This document shows positions 1-11,701 of a DNA stretch of 64,000 nucleotides, piece after piece. The translations under genes and the position numbers were made by a program. Where the stretch lies: positions 18,607,618 to 18,671,617 of the forward strand of contig BROE01000020.1 in NCBI GenBank assembly GCA_036571765.1, in the 5' to 3' direction. The notes beneath the pieces are model-generated. The model made no database searches and was not told where the DNA came from. It was given only the letters and a program-made list of their open reading frames with translations. Source of the stretch: Plecoglossus altivelis. Its lineage: Eukaryota; Chordata; Actinopteri; Osmeriformes; Plecoglossidae. How positions within the stretch are numbered: position 1 is the stretch's first letter; each line of letters opens with the position of its first letter.

Positions 1-186
1 GGGGGGAGGAGGAGATGGGAGGGTGGGAACGAGGGGATGAGAAGATAGAGTGAGGAGGATGGAGAGGACGAGGGGTGAGGAGGAGGAGGAGGAGGGAGGA
101 TGGGAACGAGGGGATGAGAAGATAGAGTGAGGAGGATGGAGAGGACGAGGGTGAGGAGGAGGAGGAGGGGGGAGGAGGAGGGGAAG
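1..186. repeat. Purine-rich minisatellite, period about 77 bp
   Basis: G/A-rich sequence in which a block of about 50 bp beginning TGGGAACGAGGGGATGAG (position 24) recurs at position 101. It runs straight into a 10-base run of N at 187-196, so the array is probably collapsed or truncated in the assembly. Confidence 0.8.
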
Positions 187-196
187 NNNNNNNNNN
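187..196. other. Assembly gap (10 N)
   Basis: Ten N between a purine-rich repeat and unique sequence. The round size suggests a placeholder rather than a measured distance. Confidence 0.99.
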
Positions 197-499
197 TAAG
201 GCTGAGCAGACGAGATCTACAGCAAGTTTGCATCAATTTAACTCAATAAGAAAGCAAGTTAAGCTCAATATGTGAAACCAGATTAAGACACTAAATTAAA
301 CATTTAACACTGGTGTGAACTTTCAGACCTTATCTCCCTCGCCTTTCAAGTGGAGTCTCTGGTATCTCAAGGCCTCAATGAACCATCGTCTGAAAGCAAG
401 CCCATCTCTGTGATCTAATCTTCCTCTCAGTCGATTTTGTTTGAAATTTGGACACATGCTATCACTGCAAATTACATCAAAAGCATCGGCATGTAGCTC
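197..499. other. Unique sequence, nothing recognised
   Basis: AT-moderate single-copy-looking DNA. I see no exon with splice sites, no RNA gene and no repeat here. Confidence 0.5.
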
Positions 500-835
500 C
501 CAGATCCTGGTGGCGTGAGGTGGTGTGGGGTGGCTGAGGTGGGATGGTGTGGGGAGGTGTGAGGTAGTGTGAGATGGTGTAAAGTGGTGTGAGGGGGTTT
601 AAGGCGGTTTGAGGAGGTGTAAGGTGGCGTGAGATGGTGTGAGGTGGTGTGAAGTGGTATGAGGGAGTGTGAGGTGGTGTGAGGGGGTGTGAGGAGGTGT
701 GAGGGGGTGTGAGGAGGTGTGAGGGGTGTGAGGAGGTGTGAAGGGGTGTGAGGAGGTGTGAAGTGGTGTGAGGGAGTGTGAGGTGGTGTGAGGGGGTGTG
801 AGGTGCTATGAGGGAGTGTGAGGTGGTGTGAGGGG
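500..835. repeat. GT-rich 10-bp minisatellite
   Basis: About 33 imperfect copies of a decamer close to GGTGTGAGGT. Open frames across it, coding for Ser/Thr/His/Pro-rich strings on the minus strand, follow from the repeat lacking stop codons and are not genes. Confidence 0.9.
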
Positions 836-914
836 CACTGGGGCTTATGTCCAGGGGGAACACAGAGGAGGACAGCCAGAAGAGACCCTACCCAGAAACG
901 ATTCATCCCAGCAC

Positions 915-917
<3 letters not shown>

Positions 918-981
<64 letters not shown>

Positions 982-1164
982 TGTGAGAGAGAGAGAGGGG
1001 GGGAGAGGAAGGCTGGTGCAGGAGAGAGAGAGAGCTAGAGAGAGACGAGAGAGAGAGAGAGAGGGGGAGAAGGGGGTCAGGAGAGAGAGAGAGAGAGTAG
1101 AGAGAGAAGAGAGAGAGAGAGTGAGAGAGAGAGTGAGAAGAGAAGAGCGTGAGAGCGAGAGAGT

Positions 1165-1203
<39 letters not shown>

Positions 1204-1213
1204 GGGTCAGGAG
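918..1213. repeat. (GA)n microsatellite with interruptions
   Basis: Nearly pure GA dinucleotide run broken by GT, GGGGGAG and AGAAG variants. It is all purine on the plus strand apart from scattered T and C. Confidence 0.95.
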
Positions 1214-1535
1214 AGAGAACAGGACCTGTGACCTCAGGGGAGAGACAAGTAGGGAATCTTTCATTAAAGCAGCGTCATCAGCCTTTGCTGAGCTAGTCAG
1301 CACGTCAGCTGCCCTATCAAGGTACCCTCCTCCCCTCCCTCCCCCTCCGCCTCCCCCTCCCTACCTCCCTCTGTACCACCAAAGCTCAAACCTGTCCATT
1401 AGGCAAAAATGCGCTCTCTTTCGTCAAGACTGATACATACGGGGCTGAATAAATAAATAAATACACCGACACATCAAGAAATGGGGCCAGGGAGAAAAAG
1501 GCTGTTAAAAATCCATCAGAATGTCATTTTGTGAG
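1214..1535. other. Mostly unique sequence with short C/T and AAAT runs
   Basis: Contains a CCTCCC-rich stretch at about 1320-1375 and a short (AAAT)n at about 1449-1465. No coding evidence was seen. Confidence 0.5.
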
Positions 1536-1818
1536 TGACTTTCTCTCCATCTCTTGTGCCCCCATCCTCCCTCTCTCTCCTACCCACTCCTCTGTCTCTG
1601 TCTCTGCTCTGTCACTCTGCCTCTCTCTTTCCTCCCTCTCTCTCTCTTCCCTCGCTCTCCCTATCTCTCTCTCCCTCTCTCTCTCTACCTCTCTCTTTCC
1701 CTATCTCCCTCCCCCTCTCTCTCCCTCTCTCTCCCCCTCTCTTTCTCCCTCGGTCTCAATTTCTCTCTCTCCCTATCTCTCTCCCTCTCTCTCTATCCCT
1801 CTCCCCCTCTCTCTCATG
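1536..1818. repeat. (TC)n-rich polypyrimidine tract
   Basis: CTCTCTCCCT-type low-complexity DNA, almost free of purines on the plus strand. Open in several frames but not coding. Confidence 0.9.
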
Positions 1819-1950
1819 ATAGGCATCAGCTCATTCCAGACCTCACTCCCATTAACCTGTTCACAGGTTGCCAACAGAGGAAGTTGTTTTTTTCTCTTTT
1901 TCTTCCATTGGTATGTCCTTCCTCCATCTTCCACATGACCCCCCTGAACC

Positions 1951-2048
1951 CTCACACACACCCAGACACACATACACACACACACACACATGCCTACCGT
2001 CACCACCTCCCCCCACACACACACCTACATACCTACACCCCACACACA
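1951..2048. repeat. (CA)n-rich microsatellite
   Basis: Imperfect CA repeats with TACATA and CCCCAC interruptions. Confidence 0.9.
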
Positions 2049-2698
2049 TTTTTCATCGGCAGAAAGTGTCATATGTACCTGTGATGATACACCTCGACAA
2101 AGTGTGAAAAACATAACACACACCGCCCTGGTGGCAGTAGACCGCGATGCACGTCAAGGAACGACAGCGCGCGCGCGCGAGAAAGAGGAGAGGTACTGGG
2201 AAAGGGAATGAGAACATAACGGAAAGGAGGGAGGACCTAAACGAGGGAGAAGAAAAACAGGTGTTTCCCAAAGTTTCCCGTTGAGCCAGTCAGCCACAGC
2301 TCGACTTTGTTATCAAACACATCGTTAGTAGAGGAGCAGGCAGGTTCAGATAACGCAGAAGCCTGCCGACCAGAAGAAGAGTCTTTGAAGGCGAGGGTGC
2401 GCGCTCTGTCATCCCAGCGGGAAACCTCACAGGCAGCACGACTCTCGACTCTCGGGCCTGGCTAGGAGGGTGAGAGGGGGTGAGGGGGGTGGGGGGGAGA
2501 CGAACCGAATCAGGGCCTCAAACTACCCTGGGAGCAGGATGGACGTGTCAGGCACAAGGCAGGGATACTTTGAAATTAAAATTCCAGGCGTCTGTATGTC
2601 GCCCTGAGGAGGATAATCCTATTACGGCCCGGGGTCACAGAATCTGAGAGAGCGTGGAGCTCGCTTCAAAATAAACTGCTTATGGCTGTCGGGAGTGT
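2049..2698. other. Unique sequence with a short (GC)n run
   Basis: No gene recognised. An alternating GC run at 2167-2179 (GCGCGCGCGCGCG) is a Z-DNA-type sequence. The rest is single-copy-looking and GC-moderate. Confidence 0.5.
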
Positions 2699-2712
2699 CC
2701 CCCCCCCCCCCG

Positions 2713-2743
<31 letters not shown>

Positions 2744-2756
2744 CAAAAAAAAAAAA
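2699..2756. repeat. Poly(C) run followed by poly(A)
   Basis: About 44 bases that are C except for single G at two places, then 12 A. On the minus strand this is a long G run able to form stacked G-tetrads. Homopolymer length is likely inexact in the assembly. Confidence 0.95.
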
Positions 2757-3952
2757 CCCCGTCAGAACTACATCAAACCGTAGCCGAAAGTGAATTAGAA
2801 CATCCAATTTAGGAACGGAAAATATCAGAGATATTGAAAACAGAGACAGAGCCGCAATTAGATCAACAAGCTTGAGGAAACTTTTTTCCAGTCAGATTTT
2901 ACACATCATCTCGCGTGTTTTCAAGATCCAATGGTTTTTCATTACACTCTGTCAGTTTTCATTTGGAAGCCGGGGAATCTAATTTTTGCTCCGTGTATCT
3001 GACAGTCTCTCAAACTAATTCATCCTGTCAAGGTACAGCCACAACAAAAACACCAGATGGTGCTTGTGTTAGAAGAGGCTTTGTTTCGCGTCCATACACC
3101 AAGCTCTGGATTTAAACTCCCTTATCAACCGTCTACATAAACATTCACTGTTTTAAATAACTCCTCGAATACTTACCTTCCATTTCTGGGAGTATTAAGT
3201 CCTCTAAACCGGATCACGTACCTGCGGATTCACCTCTTCTGTCAAATTTAGACCGACCAAGTTCAGGAAGGCAGAGCGTAACACCGTTATGGGATGCGGT
3301 ATCCACCACAGCAACTTAATCAATACTTGTGTATCATTGATAGACTACAGTTATTCAGTTGCGACACTCTTCACTCACTGAGTGAGCGCGTGTGTTTGTG
3401 TGCATCAGTTGAGGCCAGGGTGATATAGCGGGAAGTGGGGTTGGTGCGGATGTGCTGTGTAAGGGTTAAGAGATACCATAGTCCTGTTGTGAAGGGTTCC
3501 GTTTAGGCTGTGTCAGTGTACCGGACTGTGGGAGAAAGACGTCACGGACTGTATTGAGGACCTCGTGGGGCTTATTCGGTTGTTCAGGTCGCGTCCCACG
3601 TGACGCCAGAATCAAGATTTAATTGTTGATATTCAGAGTGCTGGCAGGCGTGTGCTGCTGTCGGGGTAGGGTGCTGCAGATCGAGTCGTTTCTGTTTTAG
3701 TGCTTCTAGTGTATTTTTAAAAGGAGACATACACATTGGCGTGTCCCAATCCCTACTCGCGACTGAAATAAAGCGGACTGCTTGTTGGTAGCGGTTTATT
3801 GTTGGTATGGTTTGTCCTGGAATTGTTGTGTAGTTTGGGTGTTTTTGGGTTGACTATTAGGTTTGAATGTTTTATAGCAGGTCGGGTTGCGCGGTGGTGG
3901 GTCACGGAGACCATGAGCTTTCAAACTTACCCTCGCTGTTGTTCCCCCTCTC
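2757..3952. other. Unique sequence, no gene recognised
   Basis: Low-repeat DNA in the 3' flank of the TAFA gene. The part from about 3400 to 3950 is GT-rich, with scattered CpG and no clean repeat. I found no splice-bounded exon. Confidence 0.5.
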
Positions 3953-3986
<34 letters not shown>

Positions 3987-3994
3987 ACACACAC
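3953..3994. repeat. (CA)n microsatellite
   Basis: About 20 CA units ending in CACACACGCG. Confidence 0.95.
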
Positions 3995-4908
3995 GCGAGC
4001 GCTCATTCACTGATCATCCGGGAACCCCAGTCCAGAGCCTCACAACGTCTCCGGGGCGCGAAAATCTTCAACATTAATAGAATATTACAAGAAGATAAAG
4101 GATAAATCACAGAAGACTTATGTTCCGACACAAATAAAGAGTACAGAGGTTAATACTGCGATCCAAGGGTAGATCGGGACCATTGTTCGAAGATTGAAAG
4201 GGTCTGTCGTGGCCCTGGATATCTCTGGTTCTCTTTTCTCCTCGTCGTTCCACCACTGTGCATTTCTGTCTGATTAATCTTAATGAATTATGCAAATACC
4301 CTTTATCTCAAATCATTTAGGATTGTTTCCTTATTGTTTTATTAATGCACTTTTCAATTACTGTGCAAAATCACGCAGGCCTTTCGTACGCCACGCGGTG
4401 CTTGGTATTCACATCCAGATCTTTATTAAATCCTTCGCGGTCTCAGAAGGCTTGCACGAAGGAATGAGAAATTAGTCATTACTGTAATTTAATGATTTCT
4501 TACCAAACAAGAGGCAACCTGTATCGTTAACCGTAGAACCCTTCAACCCCCACCTCCTCCCCCTCCTCCCCTCCGGCTCTCCCCAGGGTCTGATCCCAGG
4601 AAGCATGTCTGTAAATTTTTACTTAATTAATTATGTTCATTATCGCGAGCAGTCACTGGTGAATATACTGTTTCAATTACTGCTGAGAATTGGCTTACAA
4701 AATCTAAAATTCCCTTTAAACCAAAGGCTTGTTTCAAGTCTCTTTAGAATCCACTTGGGCTGAAGTTGCAGGCTACTTCTCTGGTTCAGACAGCGCACTA
4801 TCATGAAGATTGGGCTTTTAAGTTTAATTAGGACATAATTTATTCTTTTTTTGGGATCATGTCTTGTCATGTGTTAGCTGTAACTCCGGTGTTTTCTGTC
4901 TCCCTGCG

Positions 4909-4910
<2 letters not shown>
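3995..4910. other. AT-rich unique block, candidate conserved non-coding DNA
   Basis: Almost free of simple repeats, unlike its surroundings. It carries a consensus POU octamer ATGCAAAT (4290-4297) beside TTAATGAATT, and homeodomain-type TTAATTAATTATG near 4625. These are typical components of developmental enhancers, but the regulatory role is inference only. No open frame resembles a known protein. Confidence 0.3.

Positions 4911-4957
<47 letters not shown>
4911..4957. repeat. (CT)n microsatellite
   Basis: About 23 CT dinucleotides, nearly perfect. Confidence 0.97.
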
Positions 4958-4959
<2 letters not shown>

Positions 4960-5725
4960 GGTCTTCGGGACCCCTATACTCTAGCATGTTCTAGATGTTT
5001 CCTGACGTAGCAGACGTGACCGCACATTTATCAGAGGTCCGGTCGGCGGACGTTCGCCCGCACCTGAGACCGAACCTTCCACCCCCGACCTCCTAGTGCG
5101 AGACCACTGATAGCTAATCCAATGAAAACCTGTAGCGGTTTCAAATAAACGGGTTGTTATCAGGCTTCAACTGATCTTAGAACTGAAATCAGTATAACGG
5201 ATCTGCAATCCAACAGAGGATCAAGGATCCAAAGTTCATAGTTCTAGCTAACATTATTTCCACGGTTCAGGGCCAAGGAATGGGTTTTATTTCACCAGAC
5301 ACAGTGCAAAACATTTCAATTGAGCCTTCACGTCTACCCTCATCAAGGTGTGTCGAAAAAACCCGCCGCGACAGATCAGTCACACGATAGCTAAACTCTA
5401 TTTACATTTTTATAAAAAGAAAAAAAATAGAAAGAAAAAAACCGTCCGTATCGTACCCGGGAGTGAAAATGGAATTTGCAGGCCAAAACATAAACACACT
5501 TCCACCAGATGTGAGCCATAGTTCTGGACCAGGCGTCCAGCTTCTGCAGGGAGAGAATGAAGCTGTTTGTTGATAAGAGTAATAATAGTTAAAGGTTATC
5601 TGTGTTGAAACGGAGGGGTGTGTCACTTCCCCTCGTGCCCCAACCTCTGATTACCACGGCAACACAAACTGTATGGCAGCCATGGTGGTTTAATCCAGGC
5701 AGAAGCTTGGCAGTGCTCACGACTC
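4958..5725. other. Unique sequence, nothing recognised
   Basis: Single-copy-looking DNA without long repeats. No exon, RNA gene or mobile element could be identified. Confidence 0.5.
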
Positions 5726-5972
5726 TTCTCTCTCCCCGCCTTCTCTCTCTCTCTCTCTCTCTCTCCCCGCCTCTCTCTCTCTCTCCCGCTCTCTCTCTCC
5801 CCCTCTCTTCTCTCTCCGCCTGCTCTCTCTCTCTCCCGCCTCTCTCTCTCCCGCCTCTCTCTCTCCCGCCTCTCTCTCTCCCCGCCTCTCTCTCTCTCTC
5901 TCTCTCTCTCCCGCCTCTCTCTCTCTCTCTCTCCCGCCTCTCTCTCTCTCTCTCCCGCCTCTCTGTGTCCAT
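5726..5972. repeat. CT-rich minisatellite with CCCGCC interruptions
   Basis: Blocks of (CT)n separated by CCCGCCTCTCTCTCT, giving roughly 14-16 bp units. Open Arg/Glu-rich frames on the minus strand are by-products. Confidence 0.93.
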
Positions 5973-6642
5973 CCTCTCGTACCCCGCCCGCTGCTCCAGA
6001 CGAATCCCACAGACGGTTTATTCTCTGTAAGCTTTTAATGACATGCACTAACAACGCTCGTGGGATTTCTCCAAGGCCGCAAATACAGCAAATCGCTCGA
6101 ATCGAATTTTTTTTTCTTCTTTAAAATAAAATAGCCTGAATAAAACATCTTTGTGGATGAGGCTTTCGTTTACCAGCTGGGTTTGAAGCCGGAGTTGGTG
6201 ATGCATATTCTCTAAATGGTAAAAAAAGGCCTAGAGTTGTTATAGTTAAAACGATATGCATCAGCGTTGGCTGTATAAAGCACATCTGAAGCCTCTCATC
6301 TGAGTTAAAAAGTAATTTGTAACAGATGAGGGGGGTAATTATTGAGTTTATAGAACATATCATGGACTCGGTATTAATGCCTGTATGTGCCGTTCAGAGC
6401 AGAGCGTTTTCACTACACAGAACCAAGATTAATTCTGCGCGCTATTACCCTTCAAAAATCCGCGGATTATCAAGAGTGGCTAACTGGGAATTAGTTCCAC
6501 TAAAACCCAGGATAATAACTTTCACTAACAGCATTACTACACTTATGAAATTCTAGACATCTAGACGGCCTATACTTAGATGTTGTACACTTCTAGTATG
6601 CTAGACCGATTGGAGGCTACTTCACTATAATATTCTGATTGT
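5973..6642. other. Unique AT-rich sequence, nothing recognised
   Basis: Low-repeat DNA in the 3' flank of the TAFA gene. No coding or mobile element signal was seen before the MITE at 6651. Confidence 0.5.
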
Positions 6643-6650
6643 AACTCACC

Positions 6651-7045
6651 CAGTGGTGTAGTCTACTTTTTTGTAGTGAGTATACTGTGATTTTCTCCAC
6701 GCAGCCGCATACTCACCCATCCCAGAGCAAAACCCCATAAGCACCACCACATTCACTAATGCATAAAGTATGCCTATATATGTAACAAAACATTCTGAAA
6801 GACTACTTATGTTATCAACATGTCAATCAATGAAGGTGACGTCAGATCCAGCTGACATGCCACGCCACGGCAGCCCCAATATCAACATAGACCGGGTTTA
6901 TTTATGAATGCATGTGTTAAGGTTCTGTCACAAAACGATGTCGTTACGTAACCTACGCTTTTTAAAAGTGGGTATACGGAAATCCTTGACATTTCCCTAG
7001 TGGGTATACGGCGTATACCTGCGTAGCACGTAGACTACACCACTG
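6651..7045. mobile_element. Non-autonomous hAT-type DNA transposon (MITE), 395 bp
   Basis: The ends are a perfect 16-bp terminal inverted repeat: CAGTGGTGTAGTCTAC at 6651-6666 and its reverse complement at 7030-7045. The element is flanked by a perfect 8-bp direct duplication, AACTCACC, at 6643-6650 and 7046-7053. Eight-base target duplications are the hallmark of hAT transposases. There is no transposase frame inside, so it must have been moved in trans. Internal sequence has near-repeats of GTGGGTATACGG close to the right end. It lies about 1 kb beyond the stop codon of the TAFA gene. Confidence 0.93.
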
Positions 7046-7053
7046 AACTCACC

Positions 7054-7864
7054 TAAGACTGACAGCGACATTATGGATGTCGCTCGTGACCCGTCAGTTG
7101 GCTAAACTTGTGCACGCGCCTCTACAGGTCGCTGTTGTTAAACATGCCAAAGAAGACCGTCACAAAATAACACGACTTACCCATCCGGATGTGTCCATCG
7201 AGATTGGTTTATTGACATAATACTGACATTTGTAATCAAGGGTTGTTACCAGGTTTAGAAACAGATATCAATAACAGCTACAGTCCAACGTTATGCCATT
7301 CTAACCGGACCGTTGGACCGAAGACTCAAAACACCTACATATTGTTTGAAGCTGTTCTATATTCACTTGCCGAATCTTCTTTCAACGTATCAAACTTTAA
7401 AAAAAGCAGCAGTCCAACTGAGGTCACGAAAACCAAACACATCATTGTTTTCTCATTTAACAAATTAATCGAAGGGATATTTGTTTCATGAGGCCGAAAG
7501 GAATGAAAACTTTCACGATCTAAACAGATCTTTAATAACACAGATATATCAGGGATGTTCAGTCACTGGGATCTCGGCAGACAAACAAATGGACAAAAAA
7601 AAATTATATTGGAATATTTTCACATGATGATTTTCTCTTGATTCTGTTTAATGGTGTATCTTGCATCTTCAATTCCAAAGTTTGTCCTTTGTCATTCATC
7701 ATCTTGAAGTCCGAGTTTCCCAGCACGGGACGGGGAAACAAACAGCGTTCTGGAAGGAGTCGGTCTAACAAAGTTCGATGGATTCTAAACAGTTCTCCTT
7801 CAAGACAGACGCTCGATTGTGTTGCCAGGCCCGCCCATTTTCTCCTTGTATCCAATCAAAGGAA
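7054..7864. other. Unique sequence downstream of the TAFA gene
   Basis: Low-repeat DNA between the MITE and the predicted poly(A) site. Part could be 3' UTR if a more distal poly(A) signal is used; another AATAAA lies on the minus strand at 7213-7208. No separate gene was recognised. Confidence 0.45.
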
Positions 7865-7880
7865 TGTCTTCCTGTTTGTC

Positions 7881-7886
7881 TTTATT
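7881..7886 (-). promoter_or_regulatory. Candidate polyadenylation signal AATAAA
   Basis: The minus strand reads GGGACCAATAAAGACAAAC, a canonical AATAAA 120 bp after the TAG stop of the TAFA gene. No strong GT-rich downstream element follows, so it may be a weak or non-used site. Confidence 0.4.
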
Positions 7887-8005
7887 GGTCCCTGGTTTCT
7901 ACCAGTCATCAACACTCAACCAATCACATGCAGCAGTACCAAGGTTTCTGTGCAGAAACAGGAAGCGCGATGCCCAGTACCAAGGGTCTGCAGAGGAGTA
8001 GAGGA
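7887..8005 (-). other. Predicted 3' UTR start of the TAFA gene
   Basis: Sequence between the stop codon and the nearest poly(A) signal on the gene's strand. Its extent is inferred from the signal only. It contains GATTGGTTG and ACCAATAA motifs (CCAAT-type), which here probably have no promoter role. Confidence 0.4.
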
Positions 8006-8017
8006 CTATCGCGTGAC
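8006..8017 (-). CDS. tafa2: tafa2-like terminal coding exon (Val-Thr-Arg-stop)
   Basis: A 12-base coding tail. The minus strand reads TTTTTCTTTTTCAG, then GTC ACG CGA TAG. The polypyrimidine tract and AG (8019-8018) form a strong acceptor. The encoded VTR joins in phase 0 to KVKTTK of the previous exon, giving the C-terminus typical of TAFA proteins. TAFA genes are known to put their last three residues on a separate exon. A candidate branch point CTAAC lies 38 bases upstream, inside a SINE tail. Confidence 0.9.
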   Translation of the reverse strand, partial: VTR

Positions 8018-9389
8018 CTGAAAAAGAAAAACGAGATGTTACTTTTCACATTTAGTTAGTTTAGCAGATGCTTTTGGTCCAAAGCGAAGCGACTCTGTGT
8101 TGGCATCACTAATGGATGGACAAAGATGGGATTAAGCCTTATCATGACACAAACATATACCGAAAGCCTATTGGTCCAGCCTGCTCTGATTGAATGACTC
8201 GTCCAAAAGAAGATGGAGGTATCAAGGCGGCACTAGAAGAATAAAGGGTGAAAAGTTAATTTTTAAAAATGTATTAATAAAACCTATAGATCTTACAACT
8301 CCTCATCATCTCCTTTTAATTTTCAGATTCCTAGTAACGACAGTTAACGTAGCAAGTGATGTAGCTGCAAGCTGCCTCCCAGATTTGCAGCTTGCCAGAA
8401 CAGCTGTAGGTCGACAGCTGCCACCAGCTCCACTGTCACACAGTCAAAAATATGCTTAAAGACACAGAGATCATCATGAGGACAGGGCTACTCTGAGCCT
8501 ACCAGGCCCAGACCATACTAGGCCAGGCCAGGCCAGGCCAGGCCAGCCCCAGACCAGGCCAGACCAGGCCAGGCCAGGCCAGGCCAGGCCAGGCCAGGCC
8601 AGGCCAGGCCAGGCCAGGCCAGGCCAGGCTAGGCCCAGGCCAGGCCAGGCCAGGCCAGACCAGACCAGACCAGACCAGACCAGACCAGACCAGGCCAGGC
8701 CAGGCCAGGCCAGCCCCAGGCCAGGCCAGCCCCAGACCAGGCCAGGCCAGCCCCAGGCCAGGCCAGCCCCAGACCAGGCCAGGCTAGGCCCAGGCCAGGC
8801 CAGACCAGACCAGACCAGACCAGACCAGACCAGACCAGACCAGGTCTCAGGTAGATGCAGCACCCCAGCCATATGGAAGTCTGTTAACCTTGTCTCTCTG
8901 TACTGGGATGAGCTTCGTCTGGTTCTCCACACAGCCTCCCTGGGTCTCAGTCTCGGTCTGTGTTTCATGTGCTAATTCATCAGATGTAGACACGCATGGT
9001 GCCTGTGGTTGAACGGCAGCAAGTGGTTATGGACCAGCAGACCAGAGTGGCCTTGGTTCCTGCAGCTTTTCTCTCGCTGGACTGGTCTCAGTCCAGTGTG
9101 AACACACAGTCCTCCACTGTAACACAACTGTCTCCATCTACATCTCTCTCCACCCCTTCTCCCTCTCCATCTTTCCCTCCCCATCTTCCTCCACCCTCTC
9201 TCTCCCTCATCTTTCCTCCCTCCCGCTCTCTTTCCACCCCCCTCTCCCTCTCTGTTCCCCACTTCTCTCTTTATCTCTTTTGACTCTCTCTCTCCTCCCC
9301 TCTCCCCCCTCCCTCTTCCCTCACTCTCTCTCTCCCTCCCTCCCTCACACACAACACACACACACACACTACACACACCACCACACAAC

Positions 9390-9423
<34 letters not shown>

Positions 9424-9689
9424 CGAGGATGTGGCTAAGCAGAGATGAGATGTTTTGTACTGTAGTTTCGTTTATTACATTAAAAACACCAGGCACATTA
9501 TTCAAGCTGACATTCTGCTGGCATAAGTACTTCCCACACTACGAGCCCAGTGGAAGCCAGCAGAGGAGCGTGGTGCACTTGTATAAATAAGACTGCTGTC
9601 CTTTTTAAGGAGTTTTGCCCTTTAAAAGTGGAACACAAGAAACTTTCACAACAAATCATGCTGCTGCTTGAACTGGTAAAAAAAGTAAT

Positions 9690-9723
<34 letters not shown>

Positions 9724-11666
9724 AATACCTGCATGCACTTACGCCAGCGCACACAAAGAAACTGATTCATAATGTCATACATTTTTACACATACGTGCAC
9801 GTGCACAAACGCTCACACCTGAGTTTCTTAAAAAAAATATCTGCACCTATTAGTGTCATCTAATTAGCAGTTGGCAGGGGTTCAATTGTCTTGTTCCAGC
9901 ACCCACCGAGAGCTGCGTCTGGTGACGAAGGTGAGAGGGCTTACATTTCCTGATCTCTCTCCCTGACCTGCCTTCTGTCAGCAGGACCATCTCCTGCTCC
10001 AAGCTCGCTGTTCAGGGAGCCGCAGTCTAATCTTCACGTTGCCGTGGCAGCGCTCCAGAACGCTCGCCACGGAGACCTCGAACAGCGAGAGCGTGAGGTG
10101 GAGATTTAGGACTGTGCCTCTCTGGCTCGCTTACAGGAACCGCCCCACCCACACCCCCCCCACACCCACCCCCTCCCTGAAGCATCTCCTGAACTGACTG
10201 AACTTCAAAGAGGGGAGGAGAGAGGCAGGAGAGGAGGGGAAGAAAGGCGGTCTCACCTGTTGGTACTGTTCAACTGGGAGGGGGGGGGAGTGAAGATGGC
10301 TGTTAGGCTGGGACTGATAGGAAATCCTTCATGATGTCAATTCCTTGTATTATTCTTCATGAATTGCATCACTGAGGAGCATAAAGAGAATTTCCATCCG
10401 TGTCTTGTCTGTATAGTAACTAAGGAGAGAGGTAGGATCCCAGAGATCTACACTGAAAGCATGTCTCTCCCCCCCCTCCCCTTTCACCTCCCACTGCGTC
10501 TCCCCCTTTCCCCTCCTGATAAGGGAGACCCCAGAGAGTTACCAATCAAAAGCCTAGCTTCTGACCATAGGCTCCTCCCCTCTGGTATCTTGGCATCTTG
10601 TTTGTTTGTATGTTTGTTTGTTTTTTCACCTTTGTTTTGTTTCTCTATAATTCTTTTGAAGTTTCATCCAAGATGCTCACACATCTCAAAGACAAGACCC
10701 CACCGCAACCCTCTCCCTCTCTACCCCCTCTCTCTTTCTCTCCCCCCTCTCTCCCTCTCTCTCTCTCTCTCTCCATATCTTTCTCCCCTCCTCTCTCTCT
10801 TTCTCCCCCCTCTCTCTCACCATAATTCTACCTGTGTCTCTCTCCCTCTCTCTTTCTCCCCCCCTCTATCACCATATCTCTACCTGTGTCTATCTTTCCC
10901 TCTCATCATATTTCTGCCCGTGTCTCTCTCTTGCACTCTCTCTCATCATATCTCCGCCCATCTCTCTCTCCCTCTCTCACATCATATCTCCGCCCGTCTC
11001 TCTCTCTCCCTCTCTCTCATCATATCTCCGCCCGTCTCTCTCTCCCTCTCTCACATCATATCTCCGTCCGTCTCTCTCTCTCTCCCTCTCTCTCATCATA
11101 TCTCTGCCTGTCTCTCTCTCTCTCTCCCTCTCTCTCATCATATCTCTGCCCGTCTCTCTCTCCCTCACATCATATCTCTGCCTGTGTCTCTCAGTCCCTC
11201 TCTCTCATCTTGCTGCCAAGTGGAAGTAGGACAGAGTGTCTCAGCACACCTGCAGTATCTGCATCAGTGCTGCTCGTAAGAGATGTAGGTTGTTCATCTA
11301 GAGGGCTGCTATGTTCTGCTGCTGCTGCTCAAGCTGACAGTGGAGTTGAGGAGAGAGAGAGAGATGGGAGAGCGAGAGAGGAGGAGGGGGGGAGTGGAGA
11401 GAGATGGAGGGAAAGAGAGATGGAGTGAAGGAGAGAGATGGAAGGAGAGATGGAGATGGAGGGAGAGAAGGAAGAAGATGGAGGGAGAGAGATAGAAGGA
11501 GAGGGAGAGAGAGAGATAGATAGATAGAAGGAGAGGGAGAGAGAAGGGAGAAGCTGGAGGGAGAGCGATAGAGGAAAAGAGAGAGGGAGGGAAGCAGAGA
11601 TAAAAAGGAGAAATGGAGGAAGAGAGAGACAGACATAGGAGAAAGTTGGATGGAGCAGGAACGAGA

Positions 11667-11701
<35 letters not shown>

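Noticed and set aside
1196..1240. AG/GTCACA on the minus strand as an alternative last TAFA exon
   Set aside because: The acceptor is plausible but the frame reads Val-Thr-Gly-Pro and runs on into a GA repeat, whereas 8017-8006 gives Val-Thr-Arg-stop.
500..1303. Long open frames rich in Ser, His, Thr, Pro or Arg, Glu
   Set aside because: They lie over GT and GA repeats and are open only because the repeat unit lacks stops.
7638..8021. Plus-strand 127-codon frame over the TAFA terminal exon
   Set aside because: It is antisense to the 3' UTR and last exon and resembles no known protein.
9900..9945. GTCACCAGA (Val-Thr-Arg) on the minus strand as a last TAFA exon
   Set aside because: It is preceded by TTC rather than AG, so there is no splice acceptor.
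10359..11428. Long plus-strand frames (up to 306 codons) rich in Leu and Ser
   Set aside because: Pyrimidine repeat; no codon structure independent of the repeat and no splice-bounded exon.
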